Shown: one piece after another, positions 5,868 through 6,639 of the stretch | Position numbering within the stretch: the first letter of the stretch is position 1 | Layout of the letters: each line of letters begins with the position of its first letter | NCBI GenBank assembly: GCA_030044455.1 | Contig: JASHVU010000746.1 | Coordinates: 1-6,639, forward strand | Reading direction: 5' to 3' | DNA: 6,639 nucleotides | Origin: Acidobacteriaceae bacterium | GTDB lineage: Bacteria > Acidobacteriota > Terriglobia > Terriglobales > Acidobacteriaceae | The notes under the pieces: model-generated | The model's database searches: none | What the model saw: only the letters and a program-made list of their open reading frames with translations | What the model was told of the DNA's origin: nothing | Position numbers and translations under genes: made by a program

Positions 5868-6639
5868 TTGACGACCGCACCACAATCCGAATCACGCTCA
5901 GTCGCCGTAATCGGCGGCGGTGTAGCCGGCATCACCGCTGCCTGCGCGATAGCATCGAGCGGACTACGCGTGCATCTCGTCGAGCGACGGGGTTACCTCG
6001 GCGGCCGGGCCAGCTCCTATCTGCATCCGGGTGTCAACGAGGTCATCGACAATTGCCAGCACGTGCTCTTCGGCTGCTGTACGAATCTCATCTCCTTCTA
6101 CGAGCGCATCGGTGTCATCGATCAGATTCATTGGACCAGCAATATGACCATGATTGAACCCGGCGGCCGGCGCTCGGTGCTTGGCCCGTCGAATCTCGGA
6201 TTCGTGGGGTTGCCTGCGCCGCTGCATGGTTTTCCAAAGCTGCTCGCGGCACATGCTTTCACTGTTGCTGACAAGCTCTCGCTGGCGCGCGCATTCTCGG
6301 CCCTCCTCAAAGTTGATTCAAAGGGTCCCCGGACGGAGTCCCTCAGCGCCTGGCTCGTCCGCCACAAACAAACAACGGGCGCGGTTGAGCGATTCTGGCG
6401 CCTCGTTATCGCCAGCGCACTGAATGCCGACCTCGACGCCATCTCCGTTTCGTATGCGGCCAAGGTCATTCGCGAACTCTTTATGAATTCGGCTCAGGCC
6501 GGCCGCATGGGCGTGAGCACCGTGCCGCTGAGCCAGCTTTACGGGGGCGCAGAAGCGTTTCTGAAAAGCAATGGAGCGGAACTCCACCTGAATTCGAACA
6601 TTGAATCCGCTGCGTGGGACGAAGAGACCTCACAGTGGA
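5868..6639 (+). CDS. hpnE: Hydroxysqualene dehydroxylase HpnE, 3'-truncated by the window
   Basis: HpnE is an FAD-dependent amine-oxidase/phytoene-desaturase-like flavoprotein that reduces hydroxysqualene to squalene. The 257 codons present contain the dinucleotide-binding motif VIGGGVAG (Gly16, Gly18, Gly21) and a strand ending in Glu39 (HLVER) for the FAD ribose. GYLGGRASS follows, then the HpnE-like DNCQHVLFG (Asp61 to Gly69), and MGVSTVPLSQLY further on. The C-terminal FAD-binding part lies beyond the window. The start is TTG 5868: after the hpnD TGA at 5853-5855 the same frame has only four codons before this TTG, and no ATG lies before the FAD motif. A Shine-Dalgarno is not evident, so coupling to hpnD translation is likely. 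A carotenoid desaturase is the alternative; the DNxQH motif and the gene order favour hpnE. Confidence 0.9.
   Translation, partial: MTTAPQSESRSVAVIGGGVAGITAACAIASSGLRVHLVERRGYLGGRASSYLHPGVNEVIDNCQHVLFGCCTNLISFYERIGVIDQIHWTSNMTMIEPGGRRSVLGPSNLGFVGLPAPLHGFPKLLAAHAFTVADKLSLARAFSALLKVDSKGPRTESLSAWLVRHKQTTGAVERFWRLVIASALNADLDAISVSYAAKVIRELFMNSAQAGRMGVSTVPLSQLYGGAEAFLKSNGAELHLNSNIESAAWDEETSQW

Noticed and set aside
1..6639. CRISPR arrays, insertion sequences, tRNA or rRNA genes.
   Set aside because: No spaced direct repeats, transposase motifs, terminal inverted repeats or tRNA/rRNA-like sequences were seen.

Overview
The window carries part of a hopanoid (bacterial triterpenoid) biosynthesis locus. 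It includes the squalene-forming genes hpnC, hpnD and hpnE, preceded by a nucleoside-phosphorylase-type gene that looks like hpnG and two tandem zinc-dependent medium-chain dehydrogenases. All recognisable genes lie on the + strand. The GC-rich coding bias, the Zn-dehydrogenase pair and the style of the HpnC/D/E proteins suggest an acidobacterial (Terriglobia-like) chromosome or metagenome-assembled genome. This placement is inferred from recalled sequence style and was not tested by a search.

Layout: (i) Bases 2-415 hold a DUF488-type gene whose frame runs in from the window edge and is broken by an in-frame TGA at 152-154. (ii) Bases 416-690 have no convincing gene but contain a striking G-run leader just before the next gene. 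(iii) 691-1404 is a purine/nucleoside phosphorylase-family protein (HpnG-like). (iv) 1465-2595 and 2607-3881 are two adjacent MDR dehydrogenases. The second has an unusual N-terminal extension of seven 11-residue repeats, each with a glycine at the same position. (v) 3882-3951 is a short spacer with three copies of a 9-bp unit. (vi) 3952-6639 holds hpnC, hpnD and hpnE, tightly packed; hpnE runs off the window. The N-terminal coding part of hpnC lies upstream of any normal start codon and is separated from the only ATG by an in-frame TAA.

How the genes fit together: HpnD condenses two farnesyl diphosphates to presqualene diphosphate, HpnC converts that to hydroxysqualene, and HpnE reduces it to squalene, the substrate of squalene-hopene cyclase (not in the window). 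HpnG-type enzymes remove adenine from adenosylhopane during side-chain building. The later reduction of the ribosyl side chain to bacteriohopanetetrol needs a reductase, and the two dehydrogenases beside the HpnG-like gene are natural, unproven candidates. The most novel-looking element is the hendecad-repeat tail on the second dehydrogenase, which resembles lipid-binding 11-mer repeats and could hold the enzyme on a membrane surface.
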